Assembly (NCBI RefSeq): GCF_000764025.1
Contig: NZ_KN234776.1
Coordinates: 1 to 34,322, forward strand
DNA length: 34,322 nucleotides
Source: Pseudohaliea rubra DSM 19751
GTDB lineage: Bacteria > Pseudomonadota > Gammaproteobacteria > Pseudomonadales > Halieaceae
Direction of reading: 5' to 3'
Under the pieces are notes generated by a model. It did not search any database, was not told where the DNA came from, and saw only the letters and a program-made list of their open reading frames with translations. Of the stretch, positions 22,490 to 30,308 are shown one piece after another. Made by a program: the position numbers and the translations under genes. Each line of letters opens with the position of its first letter. Positions within the stretch are counted from its first letter, which is position 1.

Positions 22490-24424
22490 TCAGGAAAGGT
22501 GCCGCGCCAGCTCCTGCAGGAGCGCATCGGGCCCCACCGGCTTGGAGAGATAGCCATCCATCCCGGCGTCCAGAAAGCCTCGACGATCCTCCTCGTAGGC
22601 ATAGGCCGTCAGTGCAATGATCGGGGGAACGCGATCCAGCCCCGCGGCCTGATAATCGGCACGGATCCGCCGCGTGGCCTCGACGCCATCCATCCCCGGC
22701 ATCTGTATATCCATAAGGATGACGTCCAGCGGCGCACCGTCGCGGGCGCGTTCGATTGCCTCATAGCCGTCACAGGCTTCCAGCACCTTTACGCCGGCCC
22801 CCTCGAGCAGGCCACGCATGATCAGGCGACTGGTTTTGGTGTCCTCAACCAGCAGCACGCGCGCGCCCGCAACGTCCGGTGCCGCTGCCGGCGCCTGAGC
22901 GGCAACGGCGTTACTCGCCGCCCCCTCGCTCCCGTCAACCACCTCGAGCACCGGCAGCTCAAGATCCACCCAGAACGAGGAGCCGAACCCCGGCTCGCTC
23001 TCGACACAGACGGTGCTGGCGAGAAGCCCCGCCAGGCGCTGGGATATCGACAGCCCCAGCCCCGTGCCCTGAAAGCGCTTGTCGCGCGCGGTTTCCGCCT
23101 GGTAGAAAGGGTCAAAAAGGTGCTTTTGCGTCGTCTCGTCAATACCAATGCCTGTGTCGCGCACCAGGAAGCGGAAGCGGCCGCGGTCTCCTTCCCGGGC
23201 AAGGCAGCTGACTTCCACGCTGACCTCACCGACCTCCGTGTACTTGATGGCATTCGCCGTGAGATTGGTAAGAATCTGCATCAGCTTCTGCCCGTCCGTC
23301 AGGACGGTGCACTGCGCCTCCGGCGCCAGGGACACATGAAAGGACAGCTTCTTCTGCCGCGCGCGCATGGCAAGGAGGTCTCGGAGCCGCTCCAGCTGCT
23401 CCGGCAGAGCGACCGGGGCCTCTGTCACCTCGGCGTGACCGGCCTCGATCTTGGACAGGTCCAGAACATCATTGATCAGCCCGAGGAGCGTTTCAGCCGC
23501 CTGCCGCGTGGTAGTCAACAGCTCGTGCACTTCCGGGTCAGCTTCCTTCTGTCCCGCCAGATGCAGGCCACCGATGACAACGTTCATGGGCGTGCGCATT
23601 TCATGGCTCATGTTCGCCAGGAATACCTGCTTCGCGCGGGCCGCGTCCTCCGCCTTCAACCGCGCCGCGCGCAAGGACTGCTCCCGCTGCGAGATACGCC
23701 GCACCATGGCGTTGAAGGAGTCGGCCACCGTTCCCAGGGGGTCGCGCCCGAGGTAGGCAATGTGCGCTGAATAGTCGCCCTCGTCGGCGATGCGCCGCAT
23801 GGCGCGGGAAATACCGAGGATGGGCGCGGCGACAAAGCGCTGCAGGAGCCGGGCGGCCACCAGTGCCAGGAGCAGCGCTGTGACCGCCGCCGCCGCAAGC
23901 AACAGCGGCAGCCCCCCCTGGTAGCTTTCGACCACCTGCCGATCGATGATACCGATCAGCGCCCCCTGGTACTCACCACCAACCATGATCGGTGCCCTGG
24001 CAACGATAGCCACCTTGTTGGCTACCGTGACCGGCACAGCCTCCGCCGCCGGGAGCCGGGGCAGGGTAACGGTGCCTTCCGCCAGGCGCTCGGACCAGGA
24101 AGGCCGCTGCCAGCGCGCCAGCGTACGGCCGTCACGCAGCGTCACCTCCGCGGCGACAGCCGCCGGCAGGGAAGCAAAGTTGGCGAGAATCTCCTCCGCC
24201 GTTGCGCGGTCCTCAAACACCGCCGCGGCGCTGACGCTCGCGGCGCCAAGGCTGGCGATGTTCGCACCGATGCCCGCCAGGAGGCGCTCCTGAAAGCCTT
24301 GCAGGGCCCACCCCGCACCGCCGAAAAACACCCCCAGGCCAAGGAGGGTACTGAGGCCGATGGCGAAAAAGAGGCGCGCCCAAAGGGAGGTGGTTGCCGA
24401 GCGCCTGCCGCCGGTTGCCGTCAC
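22490..24424 (-). CDS. Hybrid sensor histidine kinase with CHASE8-like periplasmic domain, HAMP and one receiver
   Basis: 644 residues. TM1 (about 15-42) and TM2 (172-194) flank a periplasmic domain of about 130 residues with the Ala-rich first helix, the AVFEDRATAEEILANFASLP segment and AEVTLRDGRTLARW typical of CHASE8 domains, as found in YfiN-type proteins. HAMP (about 195-248), His274 in SHEMRTPMN, the ATPase domain (NLTANAIKYTE, DTGIGI, GTGLGLSI) and a receiver with Asp572 follow. The GTG start overlaps the yfiR-like stop by four bases (GTGA), implying translational coupling and a physical partnership. A 219-base gap separates it from the large kinase gene downstream. No Hpt domain is attached, so it needs a separate one. 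Confidence 0.9.
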   Translation of the reverse strand: MTATGGRRSATTSLWARLFFAIGLSTLLGLGVFFGGAGWALQGFQERLLAGIGANIASLGAASVSAAAVFEDRATAEEILANFASLPAAVAAEVTLRDGRTLARWQRPSWSERLAEGTVTLPRLPAAEAVPVTVANKVAIVARAPIMVGGEYQGALIGIIDRQVVESYQGGLPLLLAAAAVTALLLALVAARLLQRFVAAPILGISRAMRRIADEGDYSAHIAYLGRDPLGTVADSFNAMVRRISQREQSLRAARLKAEDAARAKQVFLANMSHEMRTPMNVVIGGLHLAGQKEADPEVHELLTTTRQAAETLLGLINDVLDLSKIEAGHAEVTEAPVALPEQLERLRDLLAMRARQKKLSFHVSLAPEAQCTVLTDGQKLMQILTNLTANAIKYTEVGEVSVEVSCLAREGDRGRFRFLVRDTGIGIDETTQKHLFDPFYQAETARDKRFQGTGLGLSISQRLAGLLASTVCVESEPGFGSSFWVDLELPVLEVVDGSEGAASNAVAAQAPAAAPDVAGARVLLVEDTKTSRLIMRGLLEGAGVKVLEACDGYEAIERARDGAPLDVILMDIQMPGMDGVEATRRIRADYQAAGLDRVPPIIALTAYAYEEDRRGFLDAGMDGYLSKPVGPDALLQELARHLS

Positions 24425-24975
24425 GATTCGCCGAAGACTTCAGCGAGCTGAAGCAGGCGCGCATCCACATTGAAGCCACTGGTAAGGAGACGCTGGTGAT
24501 TCAGCCGGATCACCACGCGCTCACCGCGACGGACGAGTTCCACGGCAACACCCCGTGCTCCCTCGCCCTGCCCGATCACCAGGCAGTCGGACGGCAGCGC
24601 TTCCAGCGATACGCGGCCGCTGTCGCTGTCGCCAAGGTAGACATAGCGGCAATCGCGGCCCAGTCCCTCGCTGGCATCGAGCGGAGTCCGCCTGCCCGCG
24701 GCCCGGGCACTGGTATGCAGAGCCGTCAGCGCCTCGAGCACCGCCGGCGAGCCCACCACGCAGAGCCGTGCAGGCGTGCCGGCGGCTTCAGGCCAGGCAA
24801 TGAACTTGGGTAGATTGAGCAGCATCGCCGCACGAACCGAGGCTTCTTCGTAGCGCGACTCAGCAAACGCGGGGGCACGCCCGGGGATCGCGCAGATCAG
24901 CGCCAGGATGACACAGGACCAGGAAACGGCGCGCAAACGCTCCCCCAAGCCCATCTGTCTGGCAATACGACCCAC
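24421..24975 (-). CDS. YfiR-family (DUF4154) periplasmic protein
   Basis: 184 residues from GTG 24975; an in-frame ATG at 24954 is equally possible and gives a cleaner signal peptide. A hydrophobic core with an APAFA|E-type cleavage site leads into SRYEEASVRAAMLLNLPKFIAWP, the DUF4154 hallmark, then LCVVGSPAVLEAL, CRYVYLGDS and the conserved ending INHQRLLTSGFNVDARLLQLAEV (here beginning RLNHQRLL). In Pseudomonas, YfiR is the periplasmic inhibitor of the CHASE8-domain diguanylate cyclase YfiN. Here the coupled partner is a histidine kinase with a similar periplasmic domain, so the same inhibitory contact is inferred. The upstream gap (24976-25233) shows no gene. Confidence 0.8.
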   Translation of the reverse strand: MGRIARQMGLGERLRAVSWSCVILALICAIPGRAPAFAESRYEEASVRAAMLLNLPKFIAWPEAAGTPARLCVVGSPAVLEALTALHTSARAAGRRTPLDASEGLGRDCRYVYLGDSDSGRVSLEALPSDCLVIGQGEGARGVAVELVRRGERVVIRLNHQRLLTSGFNVDARLLQLAEVFGES

Positions 24976-25233
24976 GTCCTGCTCACCACCTTTGCGTATG
25001 CTTTCGTTCGGGTTCTTCGCGGCTTTCCGGCGCGGGCAAGGCGTGCTTTTTCAACCATGCCCGCCCGTAACGGCCGCTTGTATCGGACCCCCGCCTCCAC
25101 CCCGGAGGTTTACAGCGACCCTGACTGTAGCGCAGTTGCACCCGCAAACAGCCGGATAAAGGGCTCTGCCGGCACAAGAATGTGACGCAGCTCTCACTTT
25201 GGTGCCCGCTTGCCGGTCACCAGCGCCGCCGGG

Positions 25234-25824
25234 TCAGCGCACGGCGATAGGGGCATCAGCCCAGGGCGTAACTGTTTCGCCGAAGGGCTTGCGGTAGCCT
25301 TCGGGCAGCTCTTCCGTCATATCGAGCACCGCTGCCAGCCGGCCCATGCCGACGTAGAGGGCGCAGTGGACCATCAGCTCGACGATCTCTGCCTCGCTGA
25401 AGTGCTCGCGGAGGGCATCGAAGCGCTCGTCGGTGATCGACAGATGGTCCGTGGCGAAGCGGTCGGCGAAGGCAAGCGCCACTTTCTCGGCCGGGGAGAG
25501 GTCCGGCGCTTCCTCCGGCGTCTCCAGGGAGCAGACCAGCCCTTCATCGACGGCATCCGCTGCGCGGTTGTAGCGGATCGCCATGCAGCTCCGGCACTGA
25601 TTATGAAAGGCGACGCGCAGACGCAACAGCTCGATAAGGCGCTCGGGCAGCGTGCGGTTCAGGGTCACGCCGGCGCCGAAGCCGACGGCCGCCTTGGCCA
25701 TAGCCGGCGCCTGGGCCAGCATGCGGGTGATGCCCTGCTCGATGGGGGAGGCGCTATCGGCCTGGGTCATGGTGCGCAGTTCGGGATCCCACTGCTCGGG
25801 GGGTAGCTTGCTGAGGCGGCTCAT
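25234..25824 (-). CDS. Carboxymuconolactone decarboxylase/AhpD-family protein
   Basis: 196 residues from ATG 25824 with AAGGAG eight bases upstream; the frame is open further up but without family similarity. The CMD core (LLRLRVAFHNQCRSCMAIRYNRA, then AEKVALAFADRFA, and EHFSEAEIVELMVHCALYVGMGRL) is clear. Cys77 and Cys80 form the CxxC, but the His normally four residues after the second Cys is replaced by Arg84, so an AhpD-type proton relay is altered. Probably a peroxide- or thiol-linked oxidoreductase of unknown substrate. It is divergent from the Anbu gene. Confidence 0.85.
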   Translation of the reverse strand: MSRLSKLPPEQWDPELRTMTQADSASPIEQGITRMLAQAPAMAKAAVGFGAGVTLNRTLPERLIELLRLRVAFHNQCRSCMAIRYNRAADAVDEGLVCSLETPEEAPDLSPAEKVALAFADRFATDHLSITDERFDALREHFSEAEIVELMVHCALYVGMGRLAAVLDMTEELPEGYRKPFGETVTPWADAPIAVR

Positions 25825-25974
25825 GGTGCTCTCCTTGTTATTACTGTGGCGCCATGCTGGACCAGGATTGCCGGGGAGGCAACTGTGCGCTGCGGGATTG
25901 CCCCTCCGGAGGCGGCACACGCCTCACACCGGCACCGGGGCGTTGCGGCGGGGAATGTCAAGCGCCTATGGGCG

Positions 25975-26004
25975 TTGCCCCCGGTCTTGCCGTGGCTTTA
26001 TAGT
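25975..26004 (+). promoter_or_regulatory. Probable promoter of the Anbu gene
   Basis: TTGCCC (25975-25980), an 18-base spacer and TATAGT (25999-26004) precede the gene by about 40 bases. The -10 matches five of six positions and the -35 four. GAGGAAA lies 12 bases before the ATG. Confidence 0.45.
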
Positions 26005-26045
26005 CCGCCAGTCACGCTGGAGCCGCCGAGGAAATCACTTCACCC

Positions 26046-26795
26046 ATGACCTATTGCCTCGCGATGGCCCTGGACCAGGGCCTGGTGTTCTGCTCTGACT
26101 CGCGCACCAATGCCGGCCCGGACCGCGTCAGCACCTACAGCAAGATGCACCGCTTCTCCGTCCCCGGCGATCGCTCCCTGGTCATCCTCACCGCCGGCAA
26201 TCTGGCCACCAGCCAGGCCGTCATCGCGCAGCTCCAGCGCGACCTTGAGGAAAACACCGACTTCAATATCTTCAACGCCCGCTATGTCAGCGACATCGCC
26301 GACTACCTCGGCACGCTGAGCCTCGCCGAGCAGGACAAGTACGCCAAGAAGGGCGGTCCCAACGCCGGTTTCAACGCCTCCGCAAGCTTTATCATCGGCG
26401 GACAGATCAAAGGGCAGGATCAGGAGCTGTACATGGTCTACCCCGAGGGCAACCACATTACCGCCTCAGACCTTTACCCCTACCTGCAGATCGGCGAGAC
26501 CAAGTACGGCAAGCCTATCCTGGACCGCATCATCCGTCCGGACACACCGGTGGAAACGGCCATGCGCTGCGCCCTGGTGTCCATCGACTCCACCATGCGC
26601 TCCAACGCCACCGTGGGCCCGCCGCTCGAGTGCCTGTTCTACCGCCGGGGCAGCCTCGAGCCGCAGGAGCGCTACTTCAAGCTCGAGGAGAATCATCCCT
26701 ACCTGGCGGAACTGCGCCAGAGCTGGGACGACAACATCCGCAGCGCCTTCGAGGAGCTACCGTCGCTGTCGGCTATGCTCGAAGGCGACGAATAA
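26046..26795 (+). CDS. Anbu (ancestral beta-subunit) proteasome-like peptidase
   Basis: 249 residues beginning MTYCLAMALDQGLVFCSDSRTNAG, the Anbu/BPH signature. Removal of Met exposes a Thr nucleophile as in HslV and proteasome beta subunits; Asp18 and Lys33 (numbered from Met1) occupy the expected catalytic positions. The length is typical of Anbu and longer than HslV (about 175). Anbu assembles into open-helical or ring structures and its substrate is unknown. The last 23 bases overlap the 3' end of the convergent metallopeptidase gene, whose operon (ATP-grasp, alpha-E) is the known companion set of Anbu in many proteobacteria. Confidence 0.9.
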   Translation: MTYCLAMALDQGLVFCSDSRTNAGPDRVSTYSKMHRFSVPGDRSLVILTAGNLATSQAVIAQLQRDLEENTDFNIFNARYVSDIADYLGTLSLAEQDKYAKKGGPNAGFNASASFIIGGQIKGQDQELYMVYPEGNHITASDLYPYLQIGETKYGKPILDRIIRPDTPVETAMRCALVSIDSTMRSNATVGPPLECLFYRRGSLEPQERYFKLEENHPYLAELRQSWDDNIRSAFEELPSLSAMLEGDE

Positions 26796-27792
26796 CGCTG
26801 TCCACGAAGGCCAGCTTGCCGGCCACCACGTTGTTGATCACGAAGGGATAGGCGTCGCCGAGGCCGACGCTGCGGTTCAGCTCATTCAGCGCGGTGGACA
26901 GCCCGCGCCAGGCGTGAATGCGCTGGGCCATGGTCATGGCGTCCGGGGAGCGCCCGAGGAGCCCCTGCGCCGCGGCGGTCTCCAGCGCATCGTAGATATG
27001 CAGGTAGTGCCCCCAGCACTCGGCCCAGTCCTCGGCCGGGTGCACGCTGGCGTAGGCGCTGATGTAGTGCTGACGCCAGCCGGCGGCCGGACCGTTCTCA
27101 TAATGGCTGGCGAGGGCTGCCGCGTAATCCGCCTGCTCATCGCCGAAGAGCGCCGCGAACTCGGCACGGAGCTCCGCTCCCGGGTCGAGAAGGTTCCAGT
27201 AGTAGTGGCCGCTTTCGTGGCGCAGGTGGCCGAGCACCGTACGGTAGCTCTCGTTCATCTGGCTGCGCACCACGGCCCGCGCGACATCGTCCGCCTCGAG
27301 TGTGTTGATGGTGATTACGCCGCCCAGGTAGCCGGTGCTGGCAAAGGTCTCGGCGAAGAGCTCCCGGGACCGGCCGTCTTCGAGGAAGTCGAAGAGCAGC
27401 CCCAGGCGCTCATCCTCCCAGCCGCTGACCAGTGGCAACCCCAGCTGCATGAGCGTGAAGAACAGCCGTTTCTTGCCCTCCTCCAGCACGCGCCAGCGCC
27501 GGTCATTGCCGGGCAGGGACTGGTTCGGCACAACGCGGTTGAACTGGCAGGCAAAACACAGCGGATGCGCCTGCTCCGCCGGGCGCAGCCAGTTGCAGAC
27601 GCCGTAGTCCTCGCCGTTGGCGCAGAAGCGATAGGCGCGGCCGTTGCGGTCCGTGTAGACGCCGTCGCCGGCCGGCGCCAGGGGCCGCAGCTCGCGCACC
27701 GCCGGGTCAAAACCGAGGCGGGCACCGCAGGAGAGACAGTAGCCGTTGTCGAAGAAGACCGCACTGCCACAGTCACAGCGGAAACGCTTCAC
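26773..27792 (-). CDS. Zinc-ribbon putative metallopeptidase (DUF2248/Mx type)
   Basis: 339 residues. An N-terminal zinc ribbon (Cys6, Cys8, Cys19, Cys22) and a second cysteine cluster (Cys57, Cys66, Cys79, Cys82) precede an alpha-helical peptidase domain with HESGH (192-196), a gluzincin-type HExxH. No signal peptide, so cytoplasmic. The start is GTG 27792, sharing a GTGA overlap with the alpha-E gene stop, so it is the last gene of an operon. The family is annotated as putative zinc-binding metallopeptidase; activity and substrate are unproven. The context suggests processing of a peptide-tagged product alongside Anbu. Confidence 0.85.
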   Translation of the reverse strand: MKRFRCDCGSAVFFDNGYCLSCGARLGFDPAVRELRPLAPAGDGVYTDRNGRAYRFCANGEDYGVCNWLRPAEQAHPLCFACQFNRVVPNQSLPGNDRRWRVLEEGKKRLFFTLMQLGLPLVSGWEDERLGLLFDFLEDGRSRELFAETFASTGYLGGVITINTLEADDVARAVVRSQMNESYRTVLGHLRHESGHYYWNLLDPGAELRAEFAALFGDEQADYAAALASHYENGPAAGWRQHYISAYASVHPAEDWAECWGHYLHIYDALETAAAQGLLGRSPDAMTMAQRIHAWRGLSTALNELNRSVGLGDAYPFVINNVVAGKLAFVDSVIRRLRA

Positions 27793-28727
27793 GCCCCGTC
27801 GACCCGGAACCAGGTGTCGCAGATAGCCCCGTGCAGGCTGCTGAGCACCCCCTGCAGGTCGTCGATGAAGGCGTGCAGCTCATCGCGCTCCCAGTCCTGG
27901 CGGTCGAAGCGGCGCAGCTTGCGCCGGGCGCGCTCGATGACCCGCAGCGCCTCCTCATTGTGCTTCAGGGGGGGCAGCTCCTGGCGGATCCCGCGCAGAC
28001 AGAAGTGAACAGAGCGGGGGAAACTCGGCTCCATGAACACGAAGCGGACCACACAGTCCGGCTCCACCACCGGCCCGACCTGGCGCAGGTAGGCACCGAG
28101 GGCCGACTGGGACTTGAGGAGCGTGCCCCAGAGCAGGTGGTCGATGGCCTGCTGCGTGCCCTCGCGGCCGAGGATATCGGCCGCGCCCACGTCAATGATC
28201 CGCGTGGCCATGTCGGCGCGCTCCAGGAGCTGGCCGATCTTGATGAAGCGGTAGGCGTGGTCCCGGCAGAGCGTATTGCGCCAGACCCCGTTGATCACCT
28301 GGGCGCGGCTGACGACTTCCTGCAGGAACGCCTGGCGGTGGCGCCGGCCGACGGACTTGTCGGCCTGCTCCCGGGCGAAAAGATAGAGTTCGTTGACCAG
28401 CTCCCAGACTTCCTCCGGCAGCACATCCCGGGTGGTGCGCACGTTCTCCCGGGCGGCCTGGATGGCGTAGGGGAGGCTGCAGGAGGCCTCGGCCTCGCTC
28501 ACCAGCAGGCGGACCACGTTGGCCTCGTTGGCCACCCGGAAGCGCTCATCGGCAATGGGTTGGGCATCGAGGATGCGCACGAGGATGTCCCAGCCCGGCT
28601 GCGAGCCGCGGGGAATATCCATGACCATGTGGTGGTAGGCATCCACCAGGCGGGCGGTGCTCTCGGCCCGCTCCAGGTAGCGTCCCAGCCAGTAGACCCG
28701 CTCGGCCACCCGCGACAGCATGGTCAT
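27789..28727 (-). CDS. Alpha-E domain protein (DUF403)
   Basis: 312 residues, all-helical. The start MLSRVAERVYWLGRYLERAE, preceded by MT, and later segments VINGVWRNTLCRDHAYRFIKIGQ and LLERADMATRIIDV are characteristic of the alpha-E family. ATG 28727 overlaps the ATP-grasp stop by four bases (ATGA), and its own stop overlaps the metallopeptidase start, so all three are translationally coupled. Alpha-E proteins nearly always accompany circularly permuted ATP-grasp ligases and have been predicted to assist peptide or amide synthesis; no biochemical role is established that I know of. Confidence 0.9.
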   Translation of the reverse strand: MTMLSRVAERVYWLGRYLERAESTARLVDAYHHMVMDIPRGSQPGWDILVRILDAQPIADERFRVANEANVVRLLVSEAEASCSLPYAIQAARENVRTTRDVLPEEVWELVNELYLFAREQADKSVGRRHRQAFLQEVVSRAQVINGVWRNTLCRDHAYRFIKIGQLLERADMATRIIDVGAADILGREGTQQAIDHLLWGTLLKSQSALGAYLRQVGPVVEPDCVVRFVFMEPSFPRSVHFCLRGIRQELPPLKHNEEALRVIERARRKLRRFDRQDWERDELHAFIDDLQGVLSSLHGAICDTWFRVDGA

Positions 28728-30172
28728 GCGCGTCCCTCCACGATCCAGGTGTCCTTGCTGCCACCGCCCTGGGAGGAGTTCACCACCAGAGAGCCCTTGA
28801 CCATAGCCACGCGCGTGAGCCCGCCGGGGGTGACCCAGGCCTCCCGCCCCTGCAGGATAAAAGGACGCAGATCGAGGTGCCGGGGCTCGATGCCGCCGTC
28901 GACACAGGTGGGCGCCGTAGACAGCTGAAGCGTCGGCTGGGCGATGTAATTGCGGGGGTTTTTCTCGATCAGCCTGGCGAACTTCCTGCGCGTGGCGGCA
29001 TCGACATGAGGGCCAACCATGATGCCGTAGCCGCCGGATTCGTTGGCGGGCTTCACCACCAGCTTGTCGAGATTGCCAAGCACGTAGTCGCGGTCCTCCC
29101 TGCGGCTGCAGAGGTAGGTGGGCACGGAACGAAGCAGCGACTTTTCGCCCAGGTAGTAGCGAATCATCTCGGGCACGTAGGCGTAGACGACCTTGTCGTC
29201 GGCAACGCCGGCGCCCGGCGCGTTGGCGATCGCCACCTTGCCACCGCGCCAGGCGCGCATAAGGCCGGGCACACCGAGCACCGAGTCCTCGCGGAAGGCC
29301 TCCGGATCCATGAAGTCTTCATCGATGCGCCGGTAGATCACGTCGACGCGGACCGGTCCGTCAACGGTGCGCATATATACACAGTCGTCGTCACCGACAA
29401 AGAGGTCCGCTCCCTCCACCAGCTCCGCGCCCATGCCCTGCGCCAGGAAGGCGTGCTCGAAGTAGGCCGCATTGTAGATGCCCGGGGTCAGCACCACTAC
29501 GCAGGGACGCTTGCGCTCCCGGGGCGAGAGGGATGCGAGCATCTGGTAGAGCTGCGACGGGTAGTCGTCCACCGGCAGAATGCTGTAGTTCTCAAAGAGC
29601 TCCGGCAGCACGCGCTTGGTGATCTCGCGGTTCTCCACCATGTAAGAGACCCCGGAAGGGACCCGCAGGTTGTCCTCGAGAACGTACAGGTGGCCGTCGG
29701 CGTCGCGGACCAGGTCCGAGCCGCAGACATGGGCCCAGACCCCGAAGCGCGGCGAGACACCGGCGCACTGGGGCTTGTAGTTGCTGGACTGGAGGACAAT
29801 CTCCGCGGGGACGATGCCATCGGCAAGAATGCGCTGCCGGTTGTAGATGTCGTCGATGAAGCAGTTGAGGGCCCGGCTGCGCTGCACCAGCCCCGCGCGC
29901 ACACCGGCCCATTCCCGGGCCGGGATGATCCGGGGAATGATGTCGAAGGGCCAGGCGCGATCGATATTGCCGCCCTCGGTGTACACCGTGAAGGAGACGC
30001 CCATCTCGCGGATCGCTGCGGCCGCGGCTGCGCGCCGGGCGGCGAGGTCCCCTGCGGGGAGGCGCTGCAGCAGCTTCACGGCCCCGCGGGCCGCCGTGCG
30101 CGGGTGGCCCTTGGCCGTGATCAGCTCATCGTAGTAGGGCGCCGAGCGATACCCTTTCCAGCTTTCATCCAT
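28724..30172 (-). CDS. Circularly permuted ATP-grasp protein (DUF404/DUF407 type)
   Basis: 482 residues from ATG 30172, which has GGGAGAGG just upstream; an in-frame start six codons earlier lacks it. Family segments are RAWPFDIIPRIIPAREW, ALNCFIDDIYN, LYVLEDNLRVPSGVSYM, the Asp-rich RVDVIYRRIDEDF, and the GxGVADDKVVYAYVPEMIRYYLGE block. LVVKPANESGGYGIMVG is the nucleotide-binding Lys/Gly segment, here near the C-terminus because of the permutation. ATP-grasp enzymes join a carboxylate to an amine via an acyl-phosphate. First gene of the operon with alpha-E and metallopeptidase; substrate unknown. Confidence 0.92.
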   Translation of the reverse strand: MDESWKGYRSAPYYDELITAKGHPRTAARGAVKLLQRLPAGDLAARRAAAAAAIREMGVSFTVYTEGGNIDRAWPFDIIPRIIPAREWAGVRAGLVQRSRALNCFIDDIYNRQRILADGIVPAEIVLQSSNYKPQCAGVSPRFGVWAHVCGSDLVRDADGHLYVLEDNLRVPSGVSYMVENREITKRVLPELFENYSILPVDDYPSQLYQMLASLSPRERKRPCVVVLTPGIYNAAYFEHAFLAQGMGAELVEGADLFVGDDDCVYMRTVDGPVRVDVIYRRIDEDFMDPEAFREDSVLGVPGLMRAWRGGKVAIANAPGAGVADDKVVYAYVPEMIRYYLGEKSLLRSVPTYLCSRREDRDYVLGNLDKLVVKPANESGGYGIMVGPHVDAATRRKFARLIEKNPRNYIAQPTLQLSTAPTCVDGGIEPRHLDLRPFILQGREAWVTPGGLTRVAMVKGSLVVNSSQGGGSKDTWIVEGRA

Positions 30173-30190
30173 GGCCTCTCCCTGGCGCAC

Positions 30191-30308
30191 AATGGCATGC
30201 AGGGCGCGACCCGGCCGGGCCGGCCTCAGCCCAATATAACGAAAATAACCGTCGGGCGCGCTACACTGCAGACCTCAATAAAAACGAACGCCGGGGAGCG
30301 ACCACACC
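30191..30308. promoter_or_regulatory. Divergent promoter region between ATP-grasp operon and oxidoreductase gene
   Basis: A short AT-rich pocket (about 30231-30250) in GC-rich DNA contains TATATT-like sequence on the minus strand about 60 bases from the ATP-grasp ATG, and TACACT (30262-30267) on the plus strand about 45 bases from the oxidoreductase ATG. No clear -35 elements pair with either, so only the general placement is supported. Confidence 0.35.
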
